NCBI GenBank assembly: GCA_937888775.1
Contig: CALAQT010000337.1
Coordinates: 1-14,779 of the forward strand
Direction: 5' to 3'
DNA from: an uncultured Actinomycetes bacterium
GTDB taxonomy: Bacteria > Actinomycetota > Thermoleophilia > Solirubrobacterales > Solirubrobacteraceae
Length of the DNA: 14,779 bases
The notes under the pieces were generated by a model. The model saw only the letters and a list, made by a program, of their open reading frames with translations, had not been told where the DNA came from and searched no databases. The number at the start of each line of letters is the position of its first letter. Within the stretch, counting starts at the first letter, position 1. Below are positions 1-6,289 of the stretch, one piece after another. Position numbers and translations under genes: made by a program.

Positions 1-326
1 GCGGCCAGATGCACGATCCGGTGAGCGTCGAAGGTCACGCCGCTGCGCGCGATGTCGAAGCGGAAGTCCAGACCCTCGGCTGCCGCCACGTCGGTCAGAT
101 GCTGCTCGGCCTCGCGCGCCCGCTCCAGGGTCATGCCGTACTTCTCGGCCAGCCGCGCGGCCCGGTCGCCCTCCCGCTCGCGCGGCGCCGCCGGATCGAG
201 CTCGAAGCTCCGCCAGGTCACCGAGACCTGATCGCGGTGCTCGAACCGGGCCAGGGCGGCTTCGAAGCGGCGCTTGCCGACGTAGCACCAGGGACAGGCG
301 ATGTCAGACCAGATCTCGACTTGCAC
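1..326 (-). CDS. DsbA family (FrnE-like) thioredoxin-fold oxidoreductase, 3' end cut by window edge
   Basis: The first 108 codons of a thiol oxidoreductase of the DsbA/FrnE class, continuing past the left edge. The N-terminus VQVEIWSDIACPWCYVGKRR carries a CPWC active-site motif at residues 12-15. It is followed by the RFEAAL helix, an SFELDP segment and a GLDF...HRIVHLA region, all typical of FrnE-like proteins annotated as DsbA family or 2-hydroxychromene-2-carboxylate isomerase-like. There is no signal peptide, so a cytoplasmic redox or isomerase role fits better than periplasmic disulfide formation. The start is GTG at 326, preceded six bases earlier by GAAGGG; an in-frame TTG two codons upstream would leave no room for that ribosome site. 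The family is clear from the motif and its surroundings; the substrate cannot be told. Confidence 0.85.
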   Translation of the reverse strand, partial: MQVEIWSDIACPWCYVGKRRFEAALARFEHRDQVSVTWRSFELDPAAPREREGDRAARLAEKYGMTLERAREAEQHLTDVAAAEGLDFRFDIARSGVTFDAHRIVHLA

Positions 327-338
327 GAGCAACCCTTC

Positions 339-361
339 GTTGAGGGGGCAACTACCTCAAC
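339..361. repeat. 7-bp inverted repeat in the DsbA/SDR gap
   Basis: GTTGAGG (339-345) and CCTCAAC (355-361) are perfect inverted copies separated by nine bases. The repeat lies 13 bases upstream of the DsbA-like GTG start and about 35 bases downstream of the SDR stop codon, both on the minus strand. It could be a weak terminator for the SDR gene or an operator for the DsbA-like gene. There is no T-tract, and the stem is short enough to be chance. Confidence 0.3.
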
Positions 362-394
362 AGTCTAGCCACCACCTCCCGCGGTCAAACCGCC

Positions 395-1153
395 TTAGCG
401 CGGCGCTGCTTCAGTAGCTTTGAACTCGGTGGCGACGATGCGCTGATCATGAACGGCTTCGGCCGCCCGGGAGCAGAGCCAGACGATCGGCGGACCCATG
501 ACCGCCGGGTCGAGCAGCCCGGCCCTGGTCTGCACCGGCGTGTCCTCCGGGATCATTCCCGTGGCAGTCGCGCCCCCGGGAAGCAGGATGTTGACCCGCA
601 CTGGTGTCCCCACCAGGTCGGCGGCCATCACTCGGGCCAGCGCCTCGACCCCGGCGCCCGCCGGTCCGTAGGGAACGAACCCGGGCCGGGTCATCGTCTG
701 CTGGTTCATCGAGATCACCACGATCCGGCCCTTACCCGCCGCCAGCATGCGCGGGACCACGGCGCGGGCGGCCAGGAACGAGCCGGTGACCTTTGTCTCC
801 ACGACCTCTCGGAAGCCGTCGGGTGAGACCTGCCAGAACGGCTGGGGCTCGATGAGAAACCGCGGGTTGACCGTCCGCATTCCGATGCCGGCGTTGCTGA
901 CCAGCACCTCGATGCCGCCCAGCCGTTCGTGGGCCTGATCCACGCCGGCTTGCACCGAGGCCTCATCACGTACATCCAGTTTCAGACCCACCGCCGCGGG
1001 CCCGAGCTCGGCCGCCACGGCCTGCGCCCGGGCGCCGTCCCGGCCGGTGACGGCGACGGCGGCCCCGGCCTCGATCAGCGCCACGGCCATCGCCCGCCCC
1101 AGACCGCTGGTTGCACCGGTGATCAGGACTCGGGTGCCGCTGAGGTCCGCCAT
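395..1153 (-). CDS. Short-chain dehydrogenase/reductase family protein with altered catalytic tetrad
   Basis: A 252-residue classical SDR-fold protein. The Rossmann nucleotide site TGATSGLG is at residues 12-19, the LDV segment at 59-61 and the SNAG motif at 86-89. The catalytic Ser is at about 148 (VVISMNQ) and the Tyr at 162 (VPYGPAG). Family members act as NAD(P)-dependent oxidoreductases using an Asn-Ser-Tyr-Lys tetrad. Here YxxxK reads Y-G-P-A-G, with Gly166 in place of the catalytic Lys. The Asn that usually precedes the V/L-x-G-S/T-F helix reads Lys121 (ETKVTGSF). The fold is well supported, but ordinary dehydrogenase activity is doubtful. The start is ATG at 1153, with GTG at 1156 directly before it; neither has a strong ribosome site. 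The gene is co-directional with the DsbA-like gene downstream. Confidence 0.85.
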   Translation of the reverse strand: MADLSGTRVLITGATSGLGRAMAVALIEAGAAVAVTGRDGARAQAVAAELGPAAVGLKLDVRDEASVQAGVDQAHERLGGIEVLVSNAGIGMRTVNPRFLIEPQPFWQVSPDGFREVVETKVTGSFLAARAVVPRMLAAGKGRIVVISMNQQTMTRPGFVPYGPAGAGVEALARVMAADLVGTPVRVNILLPGGATATGMIPEDTPVQTRAGLLDPAVMGPPIVWLCSRAAEAVHDQRIVATEFKATEAAPR

Positions 1154-1178
1154 CACGCGAAGGCTAGTTCGGGTGAGA

Positions 1179-1508
1179 CTACTTGGCGCCGCTCTCGATG
1201 TACTGCATGACGCTGGCCCCGAGGCCCAGGTCGAGCGTCACCGAGCCGCCGACCAGGACCAGCCGACATGCGTCATCGGTGATCGAGCCCTCCCAGCCAT
1301 GGGGGTCCACGTCGCGGAATGCCACGCGAAGCACCTGGGCGACGCGATTGTCGCGAGTGTTCGGTCTCGGAGGCCCGTTGAGCTCCAGCTGCAACTCGCT
1401 GTCGAGCTCCTTCAGGCCCTTGTCGCGCAGGCGCTGGAGATTGAGATCGATCTCGGCCGCGACCGGGGCCAGGGCGAAGTCTTTCGGAACCTTCGGATGT
1501 AGGGCCAT
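1179..1508 (-). CDS. Hypothetical protein, 109 residues
   Basis: I do not recognise this protein. It is soluble, with no signal peptide or membrane segment. It has an N-terminal helical part (EIDLNLQRLRDKGLKELDSEL, about residues 19-39), a central segment ending in DVDPHGWEGSITDD (67-80), and a C-terminal hydrophobic stretch (RLVLVGGSVTLDLGLGASVMQYI, 82-104) that could form beta strands. ATG at 1508 has GGTGAG a few bases upstream. Codons end mostly in G or C in this frame, and the other frames are less protein-like, so it is probably a real gene. It stops 25 bases before the SDR start and may be co-transcribed with it. Confidence 0.6.
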   Translation of the reverse strand: MALHPKVPKDFALAPVAAEIDLNLQRLRDKGLKELDSELQLELNGPPRPNTRDNRVAQVLRVAFRDVDPHGWEGSITDDACRLVLVGGSVTLDLGLGASVMQYIESGAK

Positions 1509-1795
1509 CTGCTCACCGTCGCTTCGTCATTAGTGTTTGCCCTGGCATTCAAACGCGCCGGGGGTGCACGGGCATCGGGAGCCAGCACTGAGCACAGGCG
1601 CGACGAGCTACGGATCCCGGGGCGAGAGAGCCGACGATGATCCGTGCTACGCGCACTCTGCGGCGCGGCGCGCCGCCGCGGCGGTCGTCTCAGAACTCGT
1701 CGAGCAGCCAGCCGGAGAAGTGCAGTACGCCCGAACTCATCCCCACGCGCGTCACGTGGAGTGAAAGACTGGCGTGATCAGGCTTTATTCCATTC
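1509..1795. other. Intergenic region between divergent genes
   Basis: About 290 bases separate the 109-residue minus-strand gene from the dodecin. Divergent promoters must lie here, but I could not assign -35/-10 boxes with confidence. A weak TTG-initiated reading frame (1537-1764) has a low-complexity translation and no ribosome site, and I do not call it a gene. GTTTG (1535-1539) and CAAAC (1550-1554) form a short inverted repeat close to the minus-strand gene. Confidence 0.4.
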
Positions 1796-1801
1796 AGGAG
1801 G
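1796..1801 (+). promoter_or_regulatory. Strong Shine-Dalgarno site of the dodecin gene
   Basis: AGGAGG is followed by TTGGC and then ATG at 1807. This near-consensus site decides the dodecin start in favour of 1807 over an in-frame upstream start at 1774 that would add eleven non-homologous residues. Confidence 0.85.
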
Positions 1802-1806
1802 TTGGC

Positions 1807-2022
1807 ATGGCGGATAGCGTCTACCGGGTCACCGAGGTTGTCGGCGTAAGTAGCGAGTCCTGGGAGGCCGCGGCTCGCGTGGCGGTTGAGACCGCGGCCA
1901 CGAGCGTACGCGAGCTGCGCGTGGCCGAGGTCGTGCGTCAGGACCTGACCATCCAGGACGGCGGTGTCCTGAACTTTCGGGTTCGGCTCGGGATCTCGTT
2001 CAAGTACGACCGCAACGAGTAG
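1807..2022 (+). CDS. Dodecin family protein lacking the usual flavin-contact residues
   Basis: A 71-residue protein with the full dodecin pattern: a first strand VYRVTEVVG (5-13), an SSESWEAAARVAVETAATSV helix (15-34), a second strand ELRVAEVVRQ (36-45), and a third strand NFRVRLGISFKYD (56-68). Dodecins assemble into hollow dodecamers that bind flavins or related ligands and are thought to store or buffer them. In flavin-binding members a Trp in the (R/V)WxEV strand stacks on the isoalloxazine ring and a Gln in the last strand hydrogen-bonds to it. Here these positions are Val39 and Arg58, so ligand preference may differ. Length and start fit the family well. The gene is a single unit ending in a hairpin immediately after its stop codon. 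Confidence 0.9.
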   Translation: MADSVYRVTEVVGVSSESWEAAARVAVETAATSVRELRVAEVVRQDLTIQDGGVLNFRVRLGISFKYDRNE

Positions 2023-2064
2023 TGGCCGGCCCCGTAAGTGCGAGCGTACTTGCGGGGATGGCCA
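2023..2064 (+). terminator. Strong hairpin directly after the dodecin stop
   Basis: CCCCGTAAGT (2030-2039) pairs with ACTTGCGGGG (2048-2057) through ten base pairs including one G-T wobble. An outer TGGCC/GGCCA pair (2023-2027 with 2060-2064) extends the stem. It begins at the base after the TAG stop. There is no downstream T-run, so it is probably a T-tract-less terminator or an mRNA 3'-end stabiliser. Confidence 0.65.
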
Positions 2065-2092
2065 CTGGTCGGCGCGGTCGATCCCAGCGCAT

Positions 2093-2124
2093 GCCTGCTC
2101 CGGTCCGTTGAGGCCGGAGCAGGC
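2093..2124. terminator. Second perfect hairpin between convergent genes
   Basis: GCCTGCTCCGG (2093-2103) and CCGGAGCAGGC (2114-2124) form a perfect 11-bp stem with a ten-base loop. It lies between the dodecin (plus) and the amidase (minus), about 32 bases past the amidase stop. It probably ends transcription in both directions or serves the amidase transcript. It lacks a T-tract, like the preceding hairpin. Confidence 0.65.
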
Positions 2125-2156
2125 TGCTCACGTGGCCAGGCCACCAAAACGGCGAG

Positions 2157-3482
2157 TCAGGCGTATTGCGCCACCGCAGCGCCCACCCGCAGCAGCAGCG
2201 CCTCGGAGAACGGCCGTCCGAAGATCTGCAGGCCGAACGGCATCGCAGCGTCGGTGCCGATCGGCACCGACATCGACGGACAGTCGAGCTGGCTGATCGG
2301 AGCCACGCACGAGAGCAGCGCAGGGCGCAGGGCAAGCAAACGGCCATTGACCGACACCTGCTCGGCGGTCAGCAGCGGGGCGGTGACGGGAGCGCTGGGG
2401 GCCAACAGGACATCGAGGCCAATGATCTGGTGGGAGACGTCCTCGATCAGCCGGCGCCGTGCCTGCTGCGCGGTCAGATATGTGGATGCCGACACCAGCG
2501 CCCCGGCCTCCAACCTCGTTCGCACCGCCGGCGCGTAGCGTCCGCGCTGTGCCTCAAACCAGCCGGCGTGCGCGTGATTGGCCTCTGCGCCCTGGACGAT
2601 CCGCTGGATCGCGGCGGCCCCGTCCAGTGACGGCAGGCTCACCGGCACCACGTGTGCGCCGGCGTGCTCCAGGCCCTGGGCCGCGGCGCGCACACCGTCG
2701 GCGATCACGCCCGTCGCGAGCCCCAGCAGTTCCGACACCAGGCCGATCCGCAGACCGCGCACGTCCGCGGCGGGGGCCGGCGCCACGGGCGCGCCGGTGA
2801 GCACGTCGAGCAGGATTGCCGCGTCGGCGACCGTACGCGCCAGAGGCCCGACGGTGTCATAGGACCAAGCCAGCGGCACGACCCCGGTGCGGGGGACCAA
2901 CCCTGCCGTCGGCCTGATTCCGACCAAGCCGCAGAACGAGGCAGGCACGCGCAGCGAGCCGCTCGTGTCGGTGCCCAGACCGGCGAGCGCCAGGCCGGCG
3001 GCGGTGGCCGCGGCGGGCCCTGAGCTGGAGCCACCGGCCATGCGCGCGGGGTCGAGCGGGTTGGCGCAGTCACCGCGATGGGGGTTGCACCCATCGATCC
3101 CGTAGGCGAACTCGTTGGTGTTGCCCTTGCCGAGCACGATCGCGCCGGCCGCCCGCAGCCGCCTTACCGCCTCGGCGTCACGCGCCGGCGTGCGCGACCA
3201 TGCGGCCGAGCCGGCGGTGGTGGCCATCCCGTGGACATCGATCACGTCCTTGACGCAGACCGGGATGCCGTGCAGAGCCGGACGCTCAGAGCGGGCGTCA
3301 GCGGCGCGGGCCTGGCGCAGCGCGTCCTCGGCGTCGACGTGAAGATAGGAGTTCAACCTCCCGTCGTGCTCCTGCACGCGGGCGAGGACGAGTTCGGTCA
3401 GCTCCACCGCCGACAGCCGCCCAACGCGCAGCTGCTCGCGTGCCTCGGCGAGCGTCGGCAGCGCTGAGCCCAGGCTCGTCAC
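2157..3482 (-). CDS. Amidase-signature family hydrolase (GatA/AtzE-like)
   Basis: A 441-residue amidase-signature enzyme that hydrolyses or transfers amide groups. The Ser-cisSer-Lys triad is complete: Lys78 in CVKDVID, Ser152 in AGGSSSG, and nucleophile Ser176 in GTDTSGSLR. The 24-residue spacing between the two serines matches the family, as does the downstream GLVGIRPTAGLV...YDTVGPLARTV block. The C-terminus (PIGTDAAMPFGLQIFGRPF) is intact. The position before the nucleophile pair is Ser rather than the common Gly (DTSGS against DTGGS). I chose GTG at 3482 because it overlaps the TGA of the upstream GatC-like gene as GTGA and has AGCGGTGG just upstream; GTG at 3488 is the alternative. No GatB gene is adjacent, so a tRNA-dependent role is unlikely. 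The true substrate is unknown. Confidence 0.9.
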   Translation of the reverse strand: MTSLGSALPTLAEAREQLRVGRLSAVELTELVLARVQEHDGRLNSYLHVDAEDALRQARAADARSERPALHGIPVCVKDVIDVHGMATTAGSAAWSRTPARDAEAVRRLRAAGAIVLGKGNTNEFAYGIDGCNPHRGDCANPLDPARMAGGSSSGPAAATAAGLALAGLGTDTSGSLRVPASFCGLVGIRPTAGLVPRTGVVPLAWSYDTVGPLARTVADAAILLDVLTGAPVAPAPAADVRGLRIGLVSELLGLATGVIADGVRAAAQGLEHAGAHVVPVSLPSLDGAAAIQRIVQGAEANHAHAGWFEAQRGRYAPAVRTRLEAGALVSASTYLTAQQARRRLIEDVSHQIIGLDVLLAPSAPVTAPLLTAEQVSVNGRLLALRPALLSCVAPISQLDCPSMSVPIGTDAAMPFGLQIFGRPFSEALLLRVGAAVAQYA

Positions 3483-3661
3483 GTCCACCGCTGCGGCCCC
3501 AGCGCCGGCTCAACGCCGTCCAGCGGCAGCGCCCGTAGTTGAGCGGCATACTCCAGCAGCTGCGCGAGCTCCGCGCGCATCGCGTCAAGCGCGCCCGGGG
3601 GCAGCTTCGAGTGATCGAGCCGGCTCAGCAGAGCGTCGGTGTCAACGGTCGGATTCGTCAT
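3479..3661 (-). CDS. Small GatC-like subunit paired with the amidase
   Basis: A 60-residue protein with the GatC core LLSRLDHSKLPPGALDAM followed by LAQLLEYAAQLRALPLDGVEPA, matching the ELxxILEYVxxLxxxDxxGVEP pattern of aspartyl/glutamyl-tRNA amidotransferase subunit C. It lacks the C-terminal tail by which true GatC reaches GatB. GatC wraps around and stabilises the amidase GatA; small GatC-like proteins such as AtzG do the same for stand-alone amidases. The stop codon overlaps the amidase start, so a stoichiometric complex is likely. The start is uncertain: ATGs at 3661, 3667, 3670 and 3700 are in frame, none has a good ribosome site, and the frame stays open further upstream. The family call is firmer than the start. 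Confidence 0.75.
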   Translation of the reverse strand: MTNPTVDTDALLSRLDHSKLPPGALDAMRAELAQLLEYAAQLRALPLDGVEPALGPQRWT

Positions 3662-3773
3662 CGTCATCATCTGCAGGGTGTTGACCAGCGCGGCGACCAT
3701 CTGCCGGGCGGTGAACGACGTCGCGGGACTGTAATGCAGAGCCGCCGGCGCGACGAGAGGTCCTAGAGTTCTG

Positions 3774-4055
3774 GTGCATACGACCGAATCGAGGAGCTTG
3801 ATCGAGCCCGAAGAAGACATCGCCGCCCGCCGATCGACAACGGCCGCCATCGGACAGGACCCGGTGATCGATCGTGGGGCGCTGGATGCTCTTTCGGCGG
3901 CCACTGGTTCGCTGACGCCGCAGGAGTGCATGGAGCGCGCCCGCGCGGCGCGTCGGCGGTCGACGTTTCGGGCCTGGACCGCAGAGCCGAGCCCGCAGCT
4001 GCTGTCAGCGGTCAGCGCCCAATCGTCACCTGTTGAGCCCCGTCGGACCGGCTGA
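3774..4055 (+). CDS. Hypothetical protein, 93 residues, weakly supported
   Basis: A GTG-initiated frame translating to an acidic N-terminal half (IEPEEDIAARR) and an Arg/Ala-rich segment (MERARAARRRSTFRAW). Most codons end in G or C and composition is protein-like, but there is no close ribosome site and I recognise no family. It is divergent from the GatC/amidase pair and convergent with the phosphoesterase, filling an otherwise empty 440-base stretch. The minus-strand frame over the same DNA is also open but reads less like protein. If this is not a gene, 3701-4099 holds no other gene I can support. Confidence 0.35.
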   Translation: MHTTESRSLIEPEEDIAARRSTTAAIGQDPVIDRGALDALSAATGSLTPQECMERARAARRRSTFRAWTAEPSPQLLSAVSAQSSPVEPRRTG

Positions 4056-4063
4056 GCTGAATC

Positions 4064-4089
4064 GACGGCGCGGTCTTCCGACCGGCGTC
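4064..4089. terminator. Interrupted hairpin between convergent genes
   Basis: CGGTC (4071-4075), a TTCC loop and GACCG (4080-4084) form a compact stem extended by GACG (4064-4067) and CGTC (4086-4089) across a small internal loop. It lies in the 44-base gap between the 93-residue ORF and the phosphoesterase stop. It has no T-tract and is a modest terminator candidate. Confidence 0.35.
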
Positions 4090-4099
4090 GTCGCCGGGC

Positions 4100-5164
4100 T
4101 CAGAACGTGTCCTTGCCCGGCTTGATCTGGGGCGGGGCGTTGGAAGTCACGCCCGGCGTCACGCCAAAGTACTCACCGCTGATCTTGTTGCCGTCAACCG
4201 TCAACTTGAGAAAGCCGTACTCCGAGTCGTCGCCGTACTCGAAGGTAACGCCTGGGGCGAGCTGCTCACCCGGGTTCGCGCCCGGCGCGAGCTTGTGCAG
4301 ATTGTGGTAGCCCGAGTTGCCGATCACCACGTAGGGAATCGGCTGGGCTAGGTCTGACCGAGTGAAGCGCTGGTAGTCATGGACGTGGCCGGAGATCACG
4401 AGCTGCGGCAACCGCCCCGAAGCCTTGAATGCCGAGTCCAGGCCGGTGCCCATTCGCTGGGAGCCCCCGTGGTGGGCGTCGATGCTGTAGGGAGGGTGGT
4501 GCAGCGTGACGATCAGCGGCAGGTTTGGATCGGCGGCCTTCAGCTCGCCGCTCAGCCAGTCGACCTGGGACTGCTCCAGGTGTCCGCCCGACGGCACGTT
4601 GGAATAGATGCCGATGATCGTCACCGCGCCGCACTCGAGCGTCCAGTCGCAGTAGGGCTGGGTCTGGACATCGCGGCCGTACTCCTCGTTGCCGGGCGGA
4701 GGCGCGGCGGCGGCCGCGCAGAAGTTCGCCATCCAGGTATCGAGCGGCTTGCGGCTGGGGTCGTCCGTCGTGTCGCCGTCGTGGTTGCCCGGGATGCTCA
4801 GGAACGGCACCGCCAAGTGGGCGTAGGCCTCGTAGAACTGCGGGGTCCACTGCGCTGAGTCGGCATTGAAGTAGACGACGTCACCGACGCTGTACACGAA
4901 GGCCGGTGGCGGCTGCGCCTCCATCGCCAGCGTCACTGCGTTCTGCGGGGTGGGGTCGCTGATCCCGCCGTGGTCGCCGACCACGAAGAACGTCAGCGGC
5001 TTGCTGTCCGTGACCCCCAATTGCACGGCCTTGGCCCGCCCGCCCTGGCCGGCCGGCAGCGGCTGGATCCCTGGCGCCGGCGGCCATGACTTCTGAAGCT
5101 GTGCAGCAGCCGTCGTCGGCCCGATACCGAAGCCCCGCGCGGCCTGGCCGGCGGCGGCGCTCAT
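4100..5164 (-). CDS. Purple-acid-phosphatase-like metallophosphoesterase
   Basis: A 354-residue calcineurin-like phosphoesterase with all five metal-binding blocks of purple acid phosphatases: GDHG (63-66), GDVVY (94-98), GNHD (126-129), VTLH (219-222) and GHVHDY (259-264). Such enzymes hydrolyse phosphate esters with a two-metal centre. The C-terminal part (PYVVIGNSGYHNL, then EYGFLKLTVDGNKISGEYF) is the usual terminal beta domain. No Sec signal or membrane helix is evident, which is unusual because many relatives are exported. I chose ATG at 5164 because it overlaps the TGA of the upstream gene as ATGA; an in-frame start at 5203 would lie inside that gene. The overlap implies translational coupling to the HExxE protein. 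Fold and metal ligands are secure; the substrate is not known. Confidence 0.9.
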   Translation of the reverse strand: MSAAAGQAARGFGIGPTTAAAQLQKSWPPAPGIQPLPAGQGGRAKAVQLGVTDSKPLTFFVVGDHGGISDPTPQNAVTLAMEAQPPPAFVYSVGDVVYFNADSAQWTPQFYEAYAHLAVPFLSIPGNHDGDTTDDPSRKPLDTWMANFCAAAAAPPPGNEEYGRDVQTQPYCDWTLECGAVTIIGIYSNVPSGGHLEQSQVDWLSGELKAADPNLPLIVTLHHPPYSIDAHHGGSQRMGTGLDSAFKASGRLPQLVISGHVHDYQRFTRSDLAQPIPYVVIGNSGYHNLHKLAPGANPGEQLAPGVTFEYGDDSEYGFLKLTVDGNKISGEYFGVTPGVTSNAPPQIKPGKDTF

Positions 5165-6204
5165 CCGGTGGAGGCGGCCGGGCCGCTGTCGTTGTTGGAC
5201 CACATCAGCTGGATCGGCACGGTTCCGGTGCCGTCGGCGAGCGCGACCTCGACAAAGACCTTGGTTATGTCGCTCGCTTCGTTGATCGGCAGGTCCCCGA
5301 TCTCGCCCTGGCCGGTCTGCGAGTACCAGCCGAGTGAGGCTGCGCTCCCGGTGCGGTTGACGTCCTCTACGTCCGCGTCAGTGCGCGCCTCGTTGAGCTC
5401 GTGGTAGAAGGTCGCGACCACGTTCTTCCACGGCTGGTCGAATACCGCGATGCCGTTGCTACCCTCGGAATACACGCCGGCGGCGTAGTAAACGGTCGCG
5501 CCGCCGGCACCATGGATCGACCCGTGGTGGCCGCCGAGGCCGTGCTTGGAGTCCGCGGCATCGTCGGGATCGAGCTTGATCGTGTCCGCCCGGCGGTGCT
5601 CGTGGGCCTCCTGCTGTCCGGCCGGCGGCGTGAACCCAGGTGAGAAGTCATCGGAGAGCACGACTCCGGGTGGGAGCAGGATGTTGATCACGGTGCTGGC
5701 GGGATCGGCGGCCCCGATCGCACCGCCGGCGTGCAGTTCGGCCGCCAACGACTCGACCGTGTCCTTGTAGGCGGTGGCGCCAAGGGTCGTGACATGCGTG
5801 ATCGAGGGCAGCATCCGCGAGCTGATCGGCGCCGGGAAGTACTGCTGGATCACCGTCTCCAGGTTCGCGTCGCTCATCGCCTTGGAAAGCCCGGTATCGA
5901 TGCTCGCCATGTCGGTGGCCGACCAGGCGCCGGCAGGCCCGACGTAGCGGTTGACGAACACGAGGTCGGAGATCGTCCGGCCCCCAGAATCGGCCAGGTT
6001 CCACGCCGGCTGAGGCTGAAAGCCCGCCGCCAGGTACGCGGAGCCCGGCTGCGCCGGAGCCGCGGGCCGCGGCGGTCGTACCCGGCGATGAGCCTCGGAA
6101 TCAGGCGCGAGCACCACGTTCAGCGCACGCTGGGATGGTACGCCGCCAAGTCCAGTCACAAGCAATCTCCGATCGGTCCCGTGCGCTCGGCCGAAGCGCA
6201 CCAT
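5161..6204 (-). CDS. HExxE protein resembling the EXORDIUM/phosphate-induced protein 1 family
   Basis: A 347-residue protein I place tentatively with bacterial relatives of plant EXORDIUM. Matching features in order are: a VINILLPPGVVL strand (172-183), a His-rich GGHHGSIHG segment (224-232) where relatives have CGYH-type motifs, and YHELNEARTD (267-276) with an HExxE putative metal site. GWYS (292-295), EIGDLP (301-306) and VPIQLMWSN (329-337) follow, echoing the HExxE, WY, EIxDL and QxxWS order of EXORDIUM proteins. The first 70 residues are Pro/Ala-rich and show no signal peptide. The frame is open to 6513, but ATG at 6204 is preferred because the upstream part overlaps the divergent membrane-protein gene and GGGGA lies upstream. 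The next gene overlaps its stop by four bases. The biochemical role is unknown in bacteria. Confidence 0.6.
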   Translation of the reverse strand: MVRFGRAHGTDRRLLVTGLGGVPSQRALNVVLAPDSEAHRRVRPPRPAAPAQPGSAYLAAGFQPQPAWNLADSGGRTISDLVFVNRYVGPAGAWSATDMASIDTGLSKAMSDANLETVIQQYFPAPISSRMLPSITHVTTLGATAYKDTVESLAAELHAGGAIGAADPASTVINILLPPGVVLSDDFSPGFTPPAGQQEAHEHRRADTIKLDPDDAADSKHGLGGHHGSIHGAGGATVYYAAGVYSEGSNGIAVFDQPWKNVVATFYHELNEARTDADVEDVNRTGSAASLGWYSQTGQGEIGDLPINEASDITKVFVEVALADGTGTVPIQLMWSNNDSGPAASTG

Positions 6205-6230
6205 ACTCGCTGTTCCCCTGCCGCGAGTAT
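6203..6230. repeat. 8-bp inverted repeat over the start codon of the HExxE gene
   Basis: ATACTCGC (6203-6210) and GCGAGTAT (6223-6230) are perfect inverted copies 12 bases apart. In the minus-strand transcript they would form a stem whose loop displays the GGGGA ribosome site and whose 3' arm ends within the ATG. It may instead be a DNA operator in the 85-base divergent region shared with the membrane-protein gene. Confidence 0.55.
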
Positions 6231-6289
6231 CGACCCTGGTTGCTCGCCGTGTCAAAGGCGCGTCAACGCGCCCGTCACAATTCGATGGC

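Noticed and set aside
9..368. 119-residue plus-strand frame at the left edge
   Set aside because: It is antisense to the DsbA-like gene, whose CPWC motif is clear.
1537..1764. 75-residue plus-strand frame before the dodecin
   Set aside because: It has a TTG start, no ribosome site and low-complexity translation. The RRAAAAVVSELV string hints at an anti-sigma kinase fold but nothing else supports it.
3671..3931. N-terminal extension of the GatC-like protein
   Set aside because: GatC proteins have only about a dozen residues before the conserved core, which the ATGs at 3661-3670 already supply. The extension has uneven codon use.
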